A DNA stretch of 64,000 bases. Origin: a virus. The stretch is from IMG/VR virus record IMGVR_UViG_3300017917_002434, positions 205,731 through 269,730 of that record; one strand, 5' to 3'. The notes beneath the pieces were generated by a model that saw only the letters and a program-made list of their open reading frames with translations, had not been told where the DNA came from and made no database searches. The translations under genes and the position numbers were made by a program. This document shows positions 16,443 through 25,174 of the stretch, piece after piece; within the stretch, counting starts at the first letter, position 1, and the number at the start of each line of letters is the position of its first letter.

Positions 16443-17656
16443 TATTCGTCCGCCTTAGGTCTCAATGCTTTGCTCAAGCTCTGTTTTTCTTTTACTAGCT
16501 TGCCGTCTATCATACGCTCATTGGTATTATTAATGAACGTACCTTTCTGATTTTGTCTTGTTTCTCTACCTTCAAATCTTTCTCCAGATTCGGTATCCGT
16601 AGTTCCGAGATTGCTCATTGTCATTCTTACATTGTCTTCGTACTTGACCCATCTACGTCCATTAAATCTAAATAATCTCTTAGGGAAATAATCTGTTCGT
16701 AGACAGAACTGTCCTTCGACAGGATTTCCAGGAAATGTAATACCACTGGTAAATGGAGCACCGTTAGGAGTAACGCCATCTTCATGATAGTTTTGATAAC
16801 CATCTTTAGTCGGTGTTGCTATGATAACGCTGGCATCAATTCCAGATCCGTCATTACTGGCTTCTATTTCGCCAGCATCGGTAGTAACTAATTTAACATT
16901 GCCTTGTTCATCAAGCGGCACAGTATAATACATAGTAGTGTCATAACCGCTCTTAGGAGAGTCTGATTCTGCTTGATCCAGAACTGCTTCAGTGATACGC
17001 ATTTCTGTTTCATAGGTACTCATGATATCACGCAATGTTGTGTTAGTATCTTCGCCGGTGTCATCGGCTAGACCATCTAAGATTTGTTTAAATTCTTGAC
17101 TGTCAACTAATGGCGTACATTTTGCTCTATAAAGATGAGGATACCATGTAGCTGAAAAACCTTCTGCGGCACGATTAACTTCTTCTATAACATAAAATCT
17201 TTTTAGGGCAAATTTTAAATCATTAAGTGCGTGATAATCTTTGAGGTGAGGCAATTCGATAACATCACCCGCCAGCAATTTTCTACCAAGTTTTTCCACA
17301 GTATCGTTAATATGAAACGTTATGAAAATAGTATCGTTTTGTAAAAATAATCCAAACTGTGTTAGATTAAAATCTAAATCTGTTATATTGTATACACCTC
17401 TTAAAACATAAACATCGGGGTCGTATTTTCTATCTCGATTTTCTAAAAATAACAAATCTTGTATCTGTAGCTCGGGAATTCCGCCAGTATACACGGGTGT
17501 TGTTGGTGTGCTAGCACCGGGCAACGGATCGCCGGGTCCTATATATTTGTGAACCAATACATCAACACCGCCGACTTGAAACATTTCCCAGACGGTTTTG
17601 TCGATAAATTTGTAATCATTGCCCTTTTCTGGGCGATAAAGCGAAAGTCTTGGCAT
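16442..17656 (-). CDS. gp14: Neck protein gp14-like
   Basis: 404 residues from the ATG at 17656 (an ATG at 17662 is 2 codons upstream). The first ~180 residues match the gp14 fold: GVDVLVHKYIG, DLLFLENRDRKYDPDVYVLRG, an LLAGDVIELPHL segment and FYVIEEV. A low-complexity C-terminal part follows, containing an RTDYFPKRLFRFNGRRWV module also seen in neck proteins of marine T4-like phages. Gp14 joins gp13 in the collar that closes the filled head. It is the first gene of the minus operon and is transcribed divergently from gp13, with a GGTAAATA late-type box 7 nt upstream. Confidence 0.85.
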   Translation of the reverse strand: MPRLSLYRPEKGNDYKFIDKTVWEMFQVGGVDVLVHKYIGPGDPLPGASTPTTPVYTGGIPELQIQDLLFLENRDRKYDPDVYVLRGVYNITDLDFNLTQFGLFLQNDTIFITFHINDTVEKLGRKLLAGDVIELPHLKDYHALNDLKFALKRFYVIEEVNRAAEGFSATWYPHLYRAKCTPLVDSQEFKQILDGLADDTGEDTNTTLRDIMSTYETEMRITEAVLDQAESDSPKSGYDTTMYYTVPLDEQGNVKLVTTDAGEIEASNDGSGIDASVIIATPTKDGYQNYHEDGVTPNGAPFTSGITFPGNPVEGQFCLRTDYFPKRLFRFNGRRWVKYEDNVRMTMSNLGTTDTESGERFEGRETRQNQKGTFINNTNERMIDGKLVKEKQSLSKALRPKADE

Positions 17657-17663
17657 AGTCATA

Positions 17664-17671
17664 TATTTACC
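17664..17671 (-). promoter_or_regulatory. Late-type box GGTAAATA for gp14 operon
   Basis: The minus-strand box lies 7 nt before the ATG at 17656 and only 5 bp from the plus-strand gp13 box, forming a compact divergent late promoter. Confidence 0.55.
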
Positions 17672-17676
17672 GCTAC

Positions 17677-17684
17677 GATAAATA
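17677..17684 (+). promoter_or_regulatory. Late promoter box GATAAATA, leaderless gp13
   Basis: GATAAATA with exactly 5 nt to the ATG at 17690 and no Shine-Dalgarno, so the transcript should start at the start codon. Confidence 0.75.
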
Positions 17685-17689
17685 CTAGC

Positions 17690-18454
17690 ATGAGCCAACT
17701 TGACCAAGAAAAACAGAAAGTATTCGACTACTGCCGTTTGATGCTGGGCGACGGTATGATCGACGTAGAATTAGACCCACAACACTACGAAACAGCGTTA
17801 CAGCGTAGTCTAGGAGTTTTTCGCCAACGTGGTGATAATTCTGTAGAAGAAAGTTTCGCATTTTTGACTTTACAAGAAAATCAAAATGTTTATACACTAC
17901 CAGACGAAATTCAAGTAGTTAGGGAAATATATCGTCGAAGTATTGGATCTAGATCGGGTGGTGGAAACGGCGGTACAGTGTTTGAACCGTTTAACTTGGC
18001 CTATACAAACACTTATCTGTTAAGCTCGACTAATATGGGCGGATTACTAACCTATGAATTATTCGCAGGATATCAGGAACGTGTGGGTAAGATGTTTGGT
18101 AGCTTCATTCAATTTACTTGGCATGCTCAAAGTCGTAAATTAACTATACATCAGCGACCTAGAACAAACGAAGAAATTATGCTTTGGTGTTATAATACAC
18201 GACCGGATGTTGCTATTTTAGTCGATACTTACGCCGGTCAGTGGATCAAAGATTATACATTAGCCAACTGTAAAATAATGCTCGGCCAAGCTCGTGAAAA
18301 ATTTGCCAGTATTGCTGGTCCTCAGGGCGGCACAGCACTCAACGGTGCTAGCATGAAAGCAGAAGGTCAAGCAGACATCGATAGGCTTACAGCAGAATTG
18401 GTTAATTATGTTCCAGGACACGCTAACGCCAGTTATACATTTGTTGTGGGATAA
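17690..18454 (+). CDS. gp13: Neck protein gp13-like
   Basis: 254 residues. Recognised by the gp13 core of T4-like phages: QHYETALQRSLGVFRQRG, TLPDEIQVVREIYRR, and the C-terminal AGQWIKDYTLANCKIMLGQA followed by FASIAGPQGGTALNG. Gp13 binds gp14 and the portal after packaging. The start at 17690 is set by the late box 5 nt upstream; the reading frame extends further 5' but would run through the divergent gp14 start. It is followed within 3 nt by a small basic protein. Confidence 0.88.
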   Translation: MSQLDQEKQKVFDYCRLMLGDGMIDVELDPQHYETALQRSLGVFRQRGDNSVEESFAFLTLQENQNVYTLPDEIQVVREIYRRSIGSRSGGGNGGTVFEPFNLAYTNTYLLSSTNMGGLLTYELFAGYQERVGKMFGSFIQFTWHAQSRKLTIHQRPRTNEEIMLWCYNTRPDVAILVDTYAGQWIKDYTLANCKIMLGQAREKFASIAGPQGGTALNGASMKAEGQADIDRLTAELVNYVPGHANASYTFVVG

Positions 18455-18456
18455 TT

Positions 18457-18798
18457 ATGCGAGCTAGCGAATTTATATTTGAGAGTGACGAAGAATTCTA
18501 TACCGAAACTGCTAAAATGGTTTGGGGAGTAGGAAAGAAAACTGCTCGGGGCGGTAAAGCTAAATTAAAATTTCGCTGCTCAACAGGTCCGAGAAAAAGT
18601 CGGCAAGTAAGTCATCCTAGTAAATGCGGTCAGCCTATGGATGTAGCAAAAGCTCAAAAAATGAAAACCACCCGTGCCCGTACAAAAACACAGGCGGCTC
18701 GTAGAACAGACCGTACCAAGTCGATCAATACTGCTAGTGTATTAGCTAATAAGCTAAACAATCCCGGTAAGCCAAAAACACCAAAACCTTATTATTAA
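18457..18798 (+). CDS. Basic protein with capsid-targeting-like N terminus
   Basis: 113 residues, rich in Lys and Arg (strongly basic). The N terminus MRASEFIFES resembles the capsid-targeting peptide of T4 internal head proteins (MKTYQEFIAEA), with I-F-E at the place where the gp21 protease would cut. A central RCSTGPRKSRQVSHPSKCGQ segment has two Cys. The rest could bind nucleic acid. It follows gp13 by 2 nt. A DNA-binding virion or internal head protein is a reasonable guess; function unproven. Confidence 0.7.
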   Translation: MRASEFIFESDEEFYTETAKMVWGVGKKTARGGKAKLKFRCSTGPRKSRQVSHPSKCGQPMDVAKAQKMKTTRARTKTQAARRTDRTKSINTASVLANKLNNPGKPKTPKPYY

Positions 18799-18801
18799 CG
18801 T

Positions 18802-18830
18802 TTGACAATTTAAATATTCTATTGTATAAT
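18802..18830 (+). promoter_or_regulatory. Sigma70-type promoter TTGACA-N17-TATAAT
   Basis: Perfect -35 (18802-18807), 17-bp spacer and -10 (18825-18830). It is followed by a short leader with GGAGG (18840-18844) 5 nt before the ATG at 18850. Gives gene 1 early expression inside a late block. Confidence 0.9.
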
Positions 18831-18849
18831 AACCTTAATGGAGGATATT

Positions 18850-19509
18850 ATGATCATAGGTATTTGCGGTTTTATTGGCAGCGGCAAAGACACCGTCGCT
18901 GACTATCTTGTAAACTTTCACGAATTTCGCAGAGAGAGTTTTGCCAACACCCTTAAAGATGCTGTAGCAGCCGTATTTGGTTGGGATCGTACTATGCTAG
19001 AAGGCCGTACCAAGGAAGCCCGAGAATGGCGAGAGCAAGTCGACCCTTGGTGGGCAGAACGTCTCGATATGCCTACGCTTACCCCGCGATGGATTCTACA
19101 ATACTGGGGTACGGAAGTCTGCCGTAAAAATTTCCATGATGACATCTGGATCGCTTCATTAGAAAATAAACTCCGCAACTCTAAGGACAATGTCGTGATT
19201 TCAGATTGCCGATTTCCTAACGAGATACAGAGTATTCGTAATGCCGGAGGCATTGTAGTTCGTGTGATCCGCGGTGATGAGCCTGAGTGGTATAACGATG
19301 CTGTAGCAGTTAATCGAGGACCTAAACACCTACGCTGGGCACTGAGTAAAGAAAGATTGAATCAATTTAAAATCCATGCGTCCGAAACAGCATGGGTAGG
19401 TACTAAATTTGATGCTGTATTGGATAATAATGGAAGTATCAGTGACTTGTTTGAAAAGATTGAAGAACTGGTTAAAAATCAGCGACAAGATCTCCCTGTT
19501 TCCATTTAA
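18850..19509 (+). CDS. gp1: Deoxynucleoside monophosphate kinase
   Basis: 219 residues, T4 gp1 family. P-loop ICGFIGSGKDTV (residues 5-16). ESFANTLKDAVAAVFGW and RWILQYWGTEVCR are typical of the gp1/dNMP kinase fold, and VVISDCRFPNE forms the Walker B-like strand. It phosphorylates dNMPs for phage DNA synthesis. The start at 18850 is chosen over ATG 18838 because GGAGG lies 5 nt upstream. Own perfect sigma70 promoter; the 3' end overlaps the antisense HNH gene by 38 nt. Confidence 0.92.
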   Translation: MIIGICGFIGSGKDTVADYLVNFHEFRRESFANTLKDAVAAVFGWDRTMLEGRTKEAREWREQVDPWWAERLDMPTLTPRWILQYWGTEVCRKNFHDDIWIASLENKLRNSKDNVVISDCRFPNEIQSIRNAGGIVVRVIRGDEPEWYNDAVAVNRGPKHLRWALSKERLNQFKIHASETAWVGTKFDAVLDNNGSISDLFEKIEELVKNQRQDLPVSI

Positions 19510-19807
19510 TACCCTCTTTAGCTAATACACGCTGACAGTTAGCACACACTGTTTTAAGATTAGCTACTTTACAGTTATTAAGATCTTCATCAACATGATA
19601 TACTGCGAATACCTCGGGATGCAGTGATTTAAAACCGCATCGATCGCAAGAAGTTTTCTTTCTATAACCTGCCCTATACCATCTAGGTATTCCGTGATAT
19701 TTTCCGTGCTTTAAGCATATCTCACAGAGAGATCTGTAATATATCTTTTTTCCTTTTCGATAGTTTATAGCAGCCGGTCTTTGTCCGCATTTACATAGGG
19801 GTCTCAT
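19472..19807 (-). CDS. Zinc-ribbon HNH endonuclease-like protein
   Basis: 111 residues from the ATG at 19807. Four cysteine pairs (CKC, CEIC, CDRC, CANC) flank an H-V-D-E-D-LNN-C segment typical of small phage HNH nucleases. The C terminus WKQGDLVADF is a conserved tail in T4-like marine phages. The start is chosen because a CTTAAATA box lies 5 nt upstream; a longer frame to 19897 would run through the gp18 late promoter. It is antisense to the end of gene 1. Could be a homing-type or DNA-processing nuclease. Confidence 0.78.
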   Translation of the reverse strand: MRPLCKCGQRPAAINYRKGKKIYYRSLCEICLKHGKYHGIPRWYRAGYRKKTSCDRCGFKSLHPEVFAVYHVDEDLNNCKVANLKTVCANCQRVLAKEGIKWKQGDLVADF

Positions 19808-19812
19808 ATATC

Positions 19813-19820
19813 TATTTAAG
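19813..19820 (-). promoter_or_regulatory. Late-type box CTTAAATA, leaderless HNH gene
   Basis: Minus-strand box 5 nt before the ATG at 19807, the same spacing as eight other late genes here. Confidence 0.6.
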
Positions 19821-19881
19821 AAAATTGGACCTTTTCTGCCCCTTTTCCTATGGTTTAAACGCTGTGTTTTTTGGTTAGCCG

Positions 19882-19889
19882 AATAAATA
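19882..19889 (+). promoter_or_regulatory. Late promoter box AATAAATA for gp18
   Basis: AATAAATA followed by a leader of about 29 nt with AGGAG (19911-19915) before the ATG at 19924. Confidence 0.8.
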
Positions 19890-19923
19890 TTATACAAGAT
19901 TCAAACCATCAGGAGATAACGGA

Positions 19924-22900
19924 ATGGCACTTAATTCACCAGGTGTAGAGGTTACAGTAATCGATGAGAGTTTTTATACCCCAGCTGAAAGCAGCACAAC
20001 TCCATTGATCGTAATTGCTACCACAGAAAATAAAGCAAATGCTAGCGGAACAGGTACCGCACAGGGTACACTAGCGACTAACGCAGGTAAAGTTTACAGG
20101 GTTTCAAGTCAGAGAGAACTCGTTGATTTCTTTGGCGTACCATCATTTAAGAGAACTATTTCGGGTTCTCCGCTACACGGCGACGAAAGAAACGAATACG
20201 GTTTACAAGCAGCCTACAGTTTCTTAGGTGCTGCTAATTCTGCTTATGTAGTTAGAGCAGCAGTAAATCTCGACGACCTAACTGCGAAATCAGAAATTCC
20301 TGGTTCTGAAGCAACTAGCGGTCAATGGTGGTTAGACACTCAAAGTACTAACTGGGGTATTTTTGAGTGGGACTCTGCTCCTGCTAATTTATCAGGACAG
20401 AAATTCAATAACAAAGTGCCCGTTGTTATCACAGCAGAAGATACAGAAAGTCTCAGCGGTAATGAACCAGCTACTGGTGTAGGCCGTGTAGGAGATTACG
20501 CTATAGTAACAGCGTCTGATGTTATTAGAATCTATTACAAAGGCAAAGATTATACAACAGTAGGTGAACCAGTTTCTTGGGAACTGTTAGGTACTAAAGA
20601 ATGGCGTAAATTTTGGCCAGCATTTACAGCAGAAATCGACGGCCACTCAGCTAAAGTAAGTTCGTCTACATTCATTATCAATGGTGTACAGATCAACGTG
20701 CCAGCCTACACAACTGTTAGCGGAATGGTAACATTGATCAATAACGCATTAGTTCAAGGTGTTAGAGCAGCTAATGTAAATGGTTTTGTAACCCTATATA
20801 TTACTGATACTACAGACGACATGGTAGGTGATTCCACAGGTAGTAACGCTCTTGTGTTACAAGATGGTTCGGCCACTGTATTGAGTTTGTTTGGTGTTGC
20901 TGCTGGAACATATTACGGACCAGAATTAACTATGGCTCCGCACACTCAAGTTCCTCAGTGGAAATCAAACGCTGCTATTTCAAGACCAAGCGGTTCTATC
21001 TGGGTTAAAACAACTGATCCTAACCTAGGAGCACGTTGGAGAGTAAAACGCTGGAACAGCAGTTCTAAATCATGGTTAGAAGTAGCTGCTCCATTAGCTG
21101 CTAATGCCCAAGGTGCTATTTTCGGTGTTAACAAAACAGGTGGTGGTGCCGGTATTGACAAAGACACAGTTTATGTTCAGTACAATTACACCGAAGATAC
21201 AGGTTACGATAATACTCCACAAACAGCAAGTTTTAAAATTTTTGTAAGAAAGAATAAAGGAGTAACTTCAGCAACATCTGACGTTATCGGAGCAGGAACA
21301 TTTAGCGGCTCTTACACATTTAGTATGAGAGAAAGCCTAGTTAATAGTGCTAGTCTATCAAGTCCTATTTCAATATCATTTACAGCAGCAGGAACTGGTG
21401 CTGACGCAAATACACTCCGTACAGCAATCAACAATGCTGGATTCGTTAATGTCGAAGCTACTGTATTAGACGGTAAAATTACTATTACACACAAACTAGG
21501 CGGAGAGATTAGAATTGTAGACGGTAACGATTTATTCACCGATGCCGGTTTTGTTGAATTTGATGTAACAGACTCTACAGGAACTCCGAACTTTTACGGT
21601 TCTCCGAGTGTCAGCAGCGATTTTGACTATGTAATCAGTAACTATATGCCAATGTCTGGAACATCTACAGGATATGTAGCATCACCAGATGCTCCATTGA
21701 ATGATCCAGCTGACGGTCAAAGATGGTTTAACAGTCTGATCGATCAAGCCGACATTATGATCCATAATGGTTCAGCATGGGTTGGTTACAGATACAGTGG
21801 TTCTGGTGGTATCGCTACTACAGCATCACCAGTATACGCCAACGGTACAGATCCTCTAGGTCCTATTGTTAACAGCACTAGACCTTTGCTACAAAGCGAT
21901 GGAACTGCTCTAGTAACTGGCGACCTATGGATTGATTCTAGTGATTTAGAAAACTATCCAGTCATTTACAGATACCAAGACGGTTTAACTGATCAAGTAG
22001 CTAATAACTGGGTGCTGATCGATAAGAGTGATAGCACATCAGAAGATGGTATTGTGTTTGCTGATGCTCGTTGGGATCTAAACGGAGAGTCTAAAGATCC
22101 TGCGACGATCGTAGAATTGCTATCTAGTGATTTTGTTGATTACGATGCTCCAGATCCGGACTTATATCCAAGAGGCATCCTACTATTCAATACTCGCAGA
22201 AGCGGTTTCAATATCAAGAGATATGTAAGAAATCATGTTGATACATCAGCAGATAATCTACGCTACGGTGACGAATCGATGATAGATTACGAACCAGCAC
22301 GTTGGGTTTCTGATTCTGGTTCAGCGTTTGGAAGAAAAGCACAACGACAAGTTGTTGTTACTGCGTTGAAAGGATTGTTAAATTCTAATACTGAAATCCG
22401 TGAGGACGAAGTACGTAATTTCAATCTAATATCTACTCCTGGATATCCAGAAGTTCTACAAGAAATGATTGCGTTGAACATAGACAGAGGCACTACAGCA
22501 TTTGTTGTCGCAGACGCACCATTTAGATTATTACCAGACACTAATTCATTGAATAACTGGGGTAAAAATCTTGCTAATGCTGCCGATAATGGCGATGTAG
22601 GATTAAGAAGCTCAGACCCTTATGCTGGCATATTCTATCCAGCAGGGTTAACCAGCGATAACAACGGAAACACTATCATGGTTCCACCAAGTCATATGAT
22701 GCTTAGAACTATAGCATTAAATGATCAAGTGTCATATCCATGGTTCGCTCCAGCTGGAATTAGAAGAGGTGGTATTAATAATGCTACGGCGGTCGGTTAC
22801 TTAGAAAGCAAAACCGGAACATTTAAACCAGTATCATTGACCGAAGGGCAGCGTGATACAATGGCTAACATTAAGGTTAATCCTTTAACATTCTTTAATG

Positions 22901-23283
22901 GTGTTGGACTTGTAAATTACGGTCAGAAAACTCTAGCTTCGGGTTCATCGGCTTTAGATAGAATTAATGTATCACGTTTAGTAATCTACCTACGTAGTCA
23001 GTTGAGTAAACTTGCTAAACCTTATGTTTTCGAGCCAAATGATAAGTTAACTAGAGATGAGATTAGACAAGCCGTTGAAAGCCTGTTGTTAGAGCTTGTA
23101 GGTCTACGTGCTATCTATGATTACGCTGTTGTATGTGATGAAACAAACAATACTCCAGCAAGAATCGATCGCAACGAACTATATGTAGACATCGCAATAG
23201 AACCAGTAAAAGCTATTGAATTTATCTACATCCCGTTGAGATTGAAAAATACAGGGGAGATAGCGGCATCGAGAGCAGCATAA
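19924..23283 (+). CDS. gp18: Tail sheath protein gp18, enlarged
   Basis: 1119 residues, against 659 in T4 gp18. The N terminus LNSPGVEVTVIDESFYTP and the YGLQAAYSFLGAANSAYVVRA block are sheath signatures. The C-terminal contractile-sheath core is intact: RGILLFNTRRSGFNIKRY, YPEVLQEMIALNIDRGTTAF, DPYAGIFYPAGLTSDNNGN, a MVPPSHMMLRT segment, NVSRLVIYLRSQLSKLAKPY and a final FIYIPLRLKNTGEI. The extra length is in the middle, in beta-rich insertions that would decorate the outside of the sheath. Strong SD and late promoter fit its high copy number. Confidence 0.95.
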   Translation: MALNSPGVEVTVIDESFYTPAESSTTPLIVIATTENKANASGTGTAQGTLATNAGKVYRVSSQRELVDFFGVPSFKRTISGSPLHGDERNEYGLQAAYSFLGAANSAYVVRAAVNLDDLTAKSEIPGSEATSGQWWLDTQSTNWGIFEWDSAPANLSGQKFNNKVPVVITAEDTESLSGNEPATGVGRVGDYAIVTASDVIRIYYKGKDYTTVGEPVSWELLGTKEWRKFWPAFTAEIDGHSAKVSSSTFIINGVQINVPAYTTVSGMVTLINNALVQGVRAANVNGFVTLYITDTTDDMVGDSTGSNALVLQDGSATVLSLFGVAAGTYYGPELTMAPHTQVPQWKSNAAISRPSGSIWVKTTDPNLGARWRVKRWNSSSKSWLEVAAPLAANAQGAIFGVNKTGGGAGIDKDTVYVQYNYTEDTGYDNTPQTASFKIFVRKNKGVTSATSDVIGAGTFSGSYTFSMRESLVNSASLSSPISISFTAAGTGADANTLRTAINNAGFVNVEATVLDGKITITHKLGGEIRIVDGNDLFTDAGFVEFDVTDSTGTPNFYGSPSVSSDFDYVISNYMPMSGTSTGYVASPDAPLNDPADGQRWFNSLIDQADIMIHNGSAWVGYRYSGSGGIATTASPVYANGTDPLGPIVNSTRPLLQSDGTALVTGDLWIDSSDLENYPVIYRYQDGLTDQVANNWVLIDKSDSTSEDGIVFADARWDLNGESKDPATIVELLSSDFVDYDAPDPDLYPRGILLFNTRRSGFNIKRYVRNHVDTSADNLRYGDESMIDYEPARWVSDSGSAFGRKAQRQVVVTALKGLLNSNTEIREDEVRNFNLISTPGYPEVLQEMIALNIDRGTTAFVVADAPFRLLPDTNSLNNWGKNLANAADNGDVGLRSSDPYAGIFYPAGLTSDNNGNTIMVPPSHMMLRTIALNDQVSYPWFAPAGIRRGGINNATAVGYLESKTGTFKPVSLTEGQRDTMANIKVNPLTFFNGVGLVNYGQKTLASGSSALDRINVSRLVIYLRSQLSKLAKPYVFEPNDKLTRDEIRQAVESLLLELVGLRAIYDYAVVCDETNNTPARIDRNELYVDIAIEPVKAIEFIYIPLRLKNTGEIAASRAA

Positions 23284-23284
23284 T

Positions 23285-23310
23285 TTGATGGGGGAGAAAT
23301 CCCCTATCAA
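23285..23310 (+). other. Stem-loop with GAAA tetraloop between gp18 and gp19
   Basis: An 11-bp stem (one G-U pair) closed by a GAAA tetraloop, right after the gp18 stop. No T run follows, so it looks like an mRNA-stabilising or processing hairpin, not a classic terminator. Confidence 0.65.
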
Positions 23311-23315
23311 CAAAT

Positions 23316-23323
23316 GATAAATA
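23316..23323 (+). promoter_or_regulatory. Late promoter box GATAAATA for gp19
   Basis: Lies 21 nt before the ATG at 23345. The short leader carries CGGAG as Shine-Dalgarno. Confidence 0.75.
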
Positions 23324-23344
23324 ACAATACCGGAGCATAAGAAT

Positions 23345-23974
23345 ATGGCAATTTCAACACTATCAAAATTAACAGTACCTTTAGCAACAGACGCTTCGTC
23401 TAGTGCTCAGGGTTTGTTAATGCCCAAGCTAAAGTATAGATTTAGGGTAGTCTTACAAGGCTTCGGGGCAAACGGAACAGTAGCAACCGAATTAACAAAA
23501 CAAGTAAACGATATTACTCGCCCTAAAGTAAACTTTGAAGAAATAGAACTTCCAGTTTACAACTCAAGAGTGTATCTAGCAGGTAGACATAACTGGGAAC
23601 CAGTAACATTAAATGTAAGAGATGATGCTACAGGGTCTATACAACGTCTTTGCGGCGAGCAAATCCAGAAACAATTTGACTTTTTTGAACAGTCAGGAGC
23701 AGCGTCAGCCCAAGATTATAAGTTTGTTACTTTAATCGAAGTATTAGATGGCGGTAACGGAGCCCAAACACCAAACGTTCTAGAAACTTTTGAATTGTAT
23801 GGTTGTTTTGTACAGAACATCGACTACGGCGATTTAAATTACACATCAAACGAACCAGCAATGATCGCATTGTCTATTCGTTATGATAACGCAATCCAGT
23901 ACAAAGGCGGCGGCGTTGACGGTATCGGTAGAAATATTGGTGCTAGAACAGTCGGTACTTTGGCGACAGGTTAA
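23345..23974 (+). CDS. gp19: Tail tube protein gp19
   Basis: 209 residues. Tail-tube fold signatures: KYRFRVVLQGFG, QVNDITRPKVNFEEIELPVYN, RHNWEPVTLNVRDD, FDFFEQ and a C-terminal FVQNIDYGDLNYTSNEPAMI strand set. Forms the inner tube through which DNA leaves the virion. It directly follows the sheath gene, as in T4, with its own late promoter and a strong terminator downstream, consistent with a very abundant product. Confidence 0.95.
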   Translation: MAISTLSKLTVPLATDASSSAQGLLMPKLKYRFRVVLQGFGANGTVATELTKQVNDITRPKVNFEEIELPVYNSRVYLAGRHNWEPVTLNVRDDATGSIQRLCGEQIQKQFDFFEQSGAASAQDYKFVTLIEVLDGGNGAQTPNVLETFELYGCFVQNIDYGDLNYTSNEPAMIALSIRYDNAIQYKGGGVDGIGRNIGARTVGTLATG

Positions 23975-23992
23975 TAGCCGAAAAAATAAATC

Positions 23993-24018
23993 AAGCCCGG
24001 AATTCCCGGGCTTTTTTT
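23993..24018 (+). terminator. Rho-independent terminator after gp19
   Basis: Perfect 8-bp stem AAGCCCGG / CCGGGCTT, loop AATTC, then a T run (24012-24018). Confidence 0.9.
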
Positions 24019-24021
24019 ATC

Positions 24022-24029
24022 ACTAAATA
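24022..24029 (+). promoter_or_regulatory. Late-type box ACTAAATA, leaderless
   Basis: 5 nt before the ATG at 24035; no Shine-Dalgarno. Confidence 0.6.
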
Positions 24030-24034
24030 ATATT

Positions 24035-25159
24035 ATGTCAGACAAATTCACTAGATTTTTAAAGGGAGTAGGTCAAGGTATTACCAATCCTAAAGGTAAC
24101 CTAGGCGATGCTCGTCACGCGGCTCGATTGTATATAGACAATCAGTATACAAGAGCACCGAGAACAAAATTTTTATATCATGTACAATTTAATATAAATC
24201 GTCCAGCAGTTCTCTCTGCGAATTTTTTAAAGCTTCATCAAAAAACGATTGATATGATGGTTAAACAGGCAGACTTGCCTAAGATAACATTAGAACACGA
24301 AATAAAAAATCAATATAATAGAAAAAAAGTTATCTACAAAGATATAAAATATGAAGGTCTTAATATTGTATTTCACGATGACAACCTCGGTGTGATTAAC
24401 GCTCTCTGGGCACAATACCTATCGTGGTATTCCAATGAAAGATTATTGCCTCCCACATTCTGGACTCAGACAAATGGCCCCTACTCTCCCTTAGATGGGA
24501 CTCAATCCGGAGACGAAAGAATTGCGATAACCGGAGCAGCGGCCGGAGCAGATGATCCTCAATCCGGAACTGTTCGATACGGACTAGATGTGCCAAAAAA
24601 GGCGTTCGTAAGACCGTTTTTTGATTCGATAACCATCTATACATTGAGCAGGAAAAAATTTAATTCTTATACATTGATTAATCCGCATATAACTAGTTGG
24701 AATCATGGAAACGTAGATCAAGCTTCTAATAACGGAACCATCGAAGCAACTATGAACATAGTCTATGAAACTGTGCTATACGGCACCGGCAGCATCGTTA
24801 AAGGAACCTCGGCTACAGCGGCATTACCGAGACAGTTTACTGATCTGTATTACGATAAAACACCTAGCCCATTGACTATACAGGGCGGACAGCTCACTAG
24901 TCTTTTTGGCCCGGGCGGTTTGCTTAACGCAGGATCGAGTATCATCGAGGATGCTCCATTAATATACGGAGTAGGTAATGTTCAAGGGGATATTACAGGC
25001 TCGTCTGGTCTTGAACAGGCCATTAAAGCAATTAATCTTTACAAGAGTTTAGCATCATTACGGCCCGAAAATCTCATAGCTGAAGCCACTAATATTATTT
25101 TAACTCCGGGTGCTGTCGGTAATGCTGTAAGCGGAATCCCCGGAGTCCGCTTCAAATAA
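24035..25159 (+). CDS. Tail-tube-fold baseplate/tube protein (gp54/gp48-like)
   Basis: 374 residues. The core (RTKFLYHVQFNINRPA, MMVKQADLPKITLEHEIKNQ, YNRKKVIYKDIKYEGLNIVF) has the tail-tube fold seen in gp19, extended by a C-terminal Gly/Ser-rich region. In T4 the tube-initiating baseplate proteins gp48 and gp54 share this fold, so a role at the tube base or top is likely. It follows gp19 after a terminator, with its own leaderless late box. Which T4 protein it replaces cannot be settled by eye. Confidence 0.7.
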   Translation: MSDKFTRFLKGVGQGITNPKGNLGDARHAARLYIDNQYTRAPRTKFLYHVQFNINRPAVLSANFLKLHQKTIDMMVKQADLPKITLEHEIKNQYNRKKVIYKDIKYEGLNIVFHDDNLGVINALWAQYLSWYSNERLLPPTFWTQTNGPYSPLDGTQSGDERIAITGAAAGADDPQSGTVRYGLDVPKKAFVRPFFDSITIYTLSRKKFNSYTLINPHITSWNHGNVDQASNNGTIEATMNIVYETVLYGTGSIVKGTSATAALPRQFTDLYYDKTPSPLTIQGGQLTSLFGPGGLLNAGSSIIEDAPLIYGVGNVQGDITGSSGLEQAIKAINLYKSLASLRPENLIAEATNIILTPGAVGNAVSGIPGVRFK

Positions 25160-25174
25160 ATTTAAAATCAACAT

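Noticed and set aside
18918-19253. 111-codon minus-strand frame inside gene 1
   Set aside because: Shadow of the dNMP kinase reading frame.
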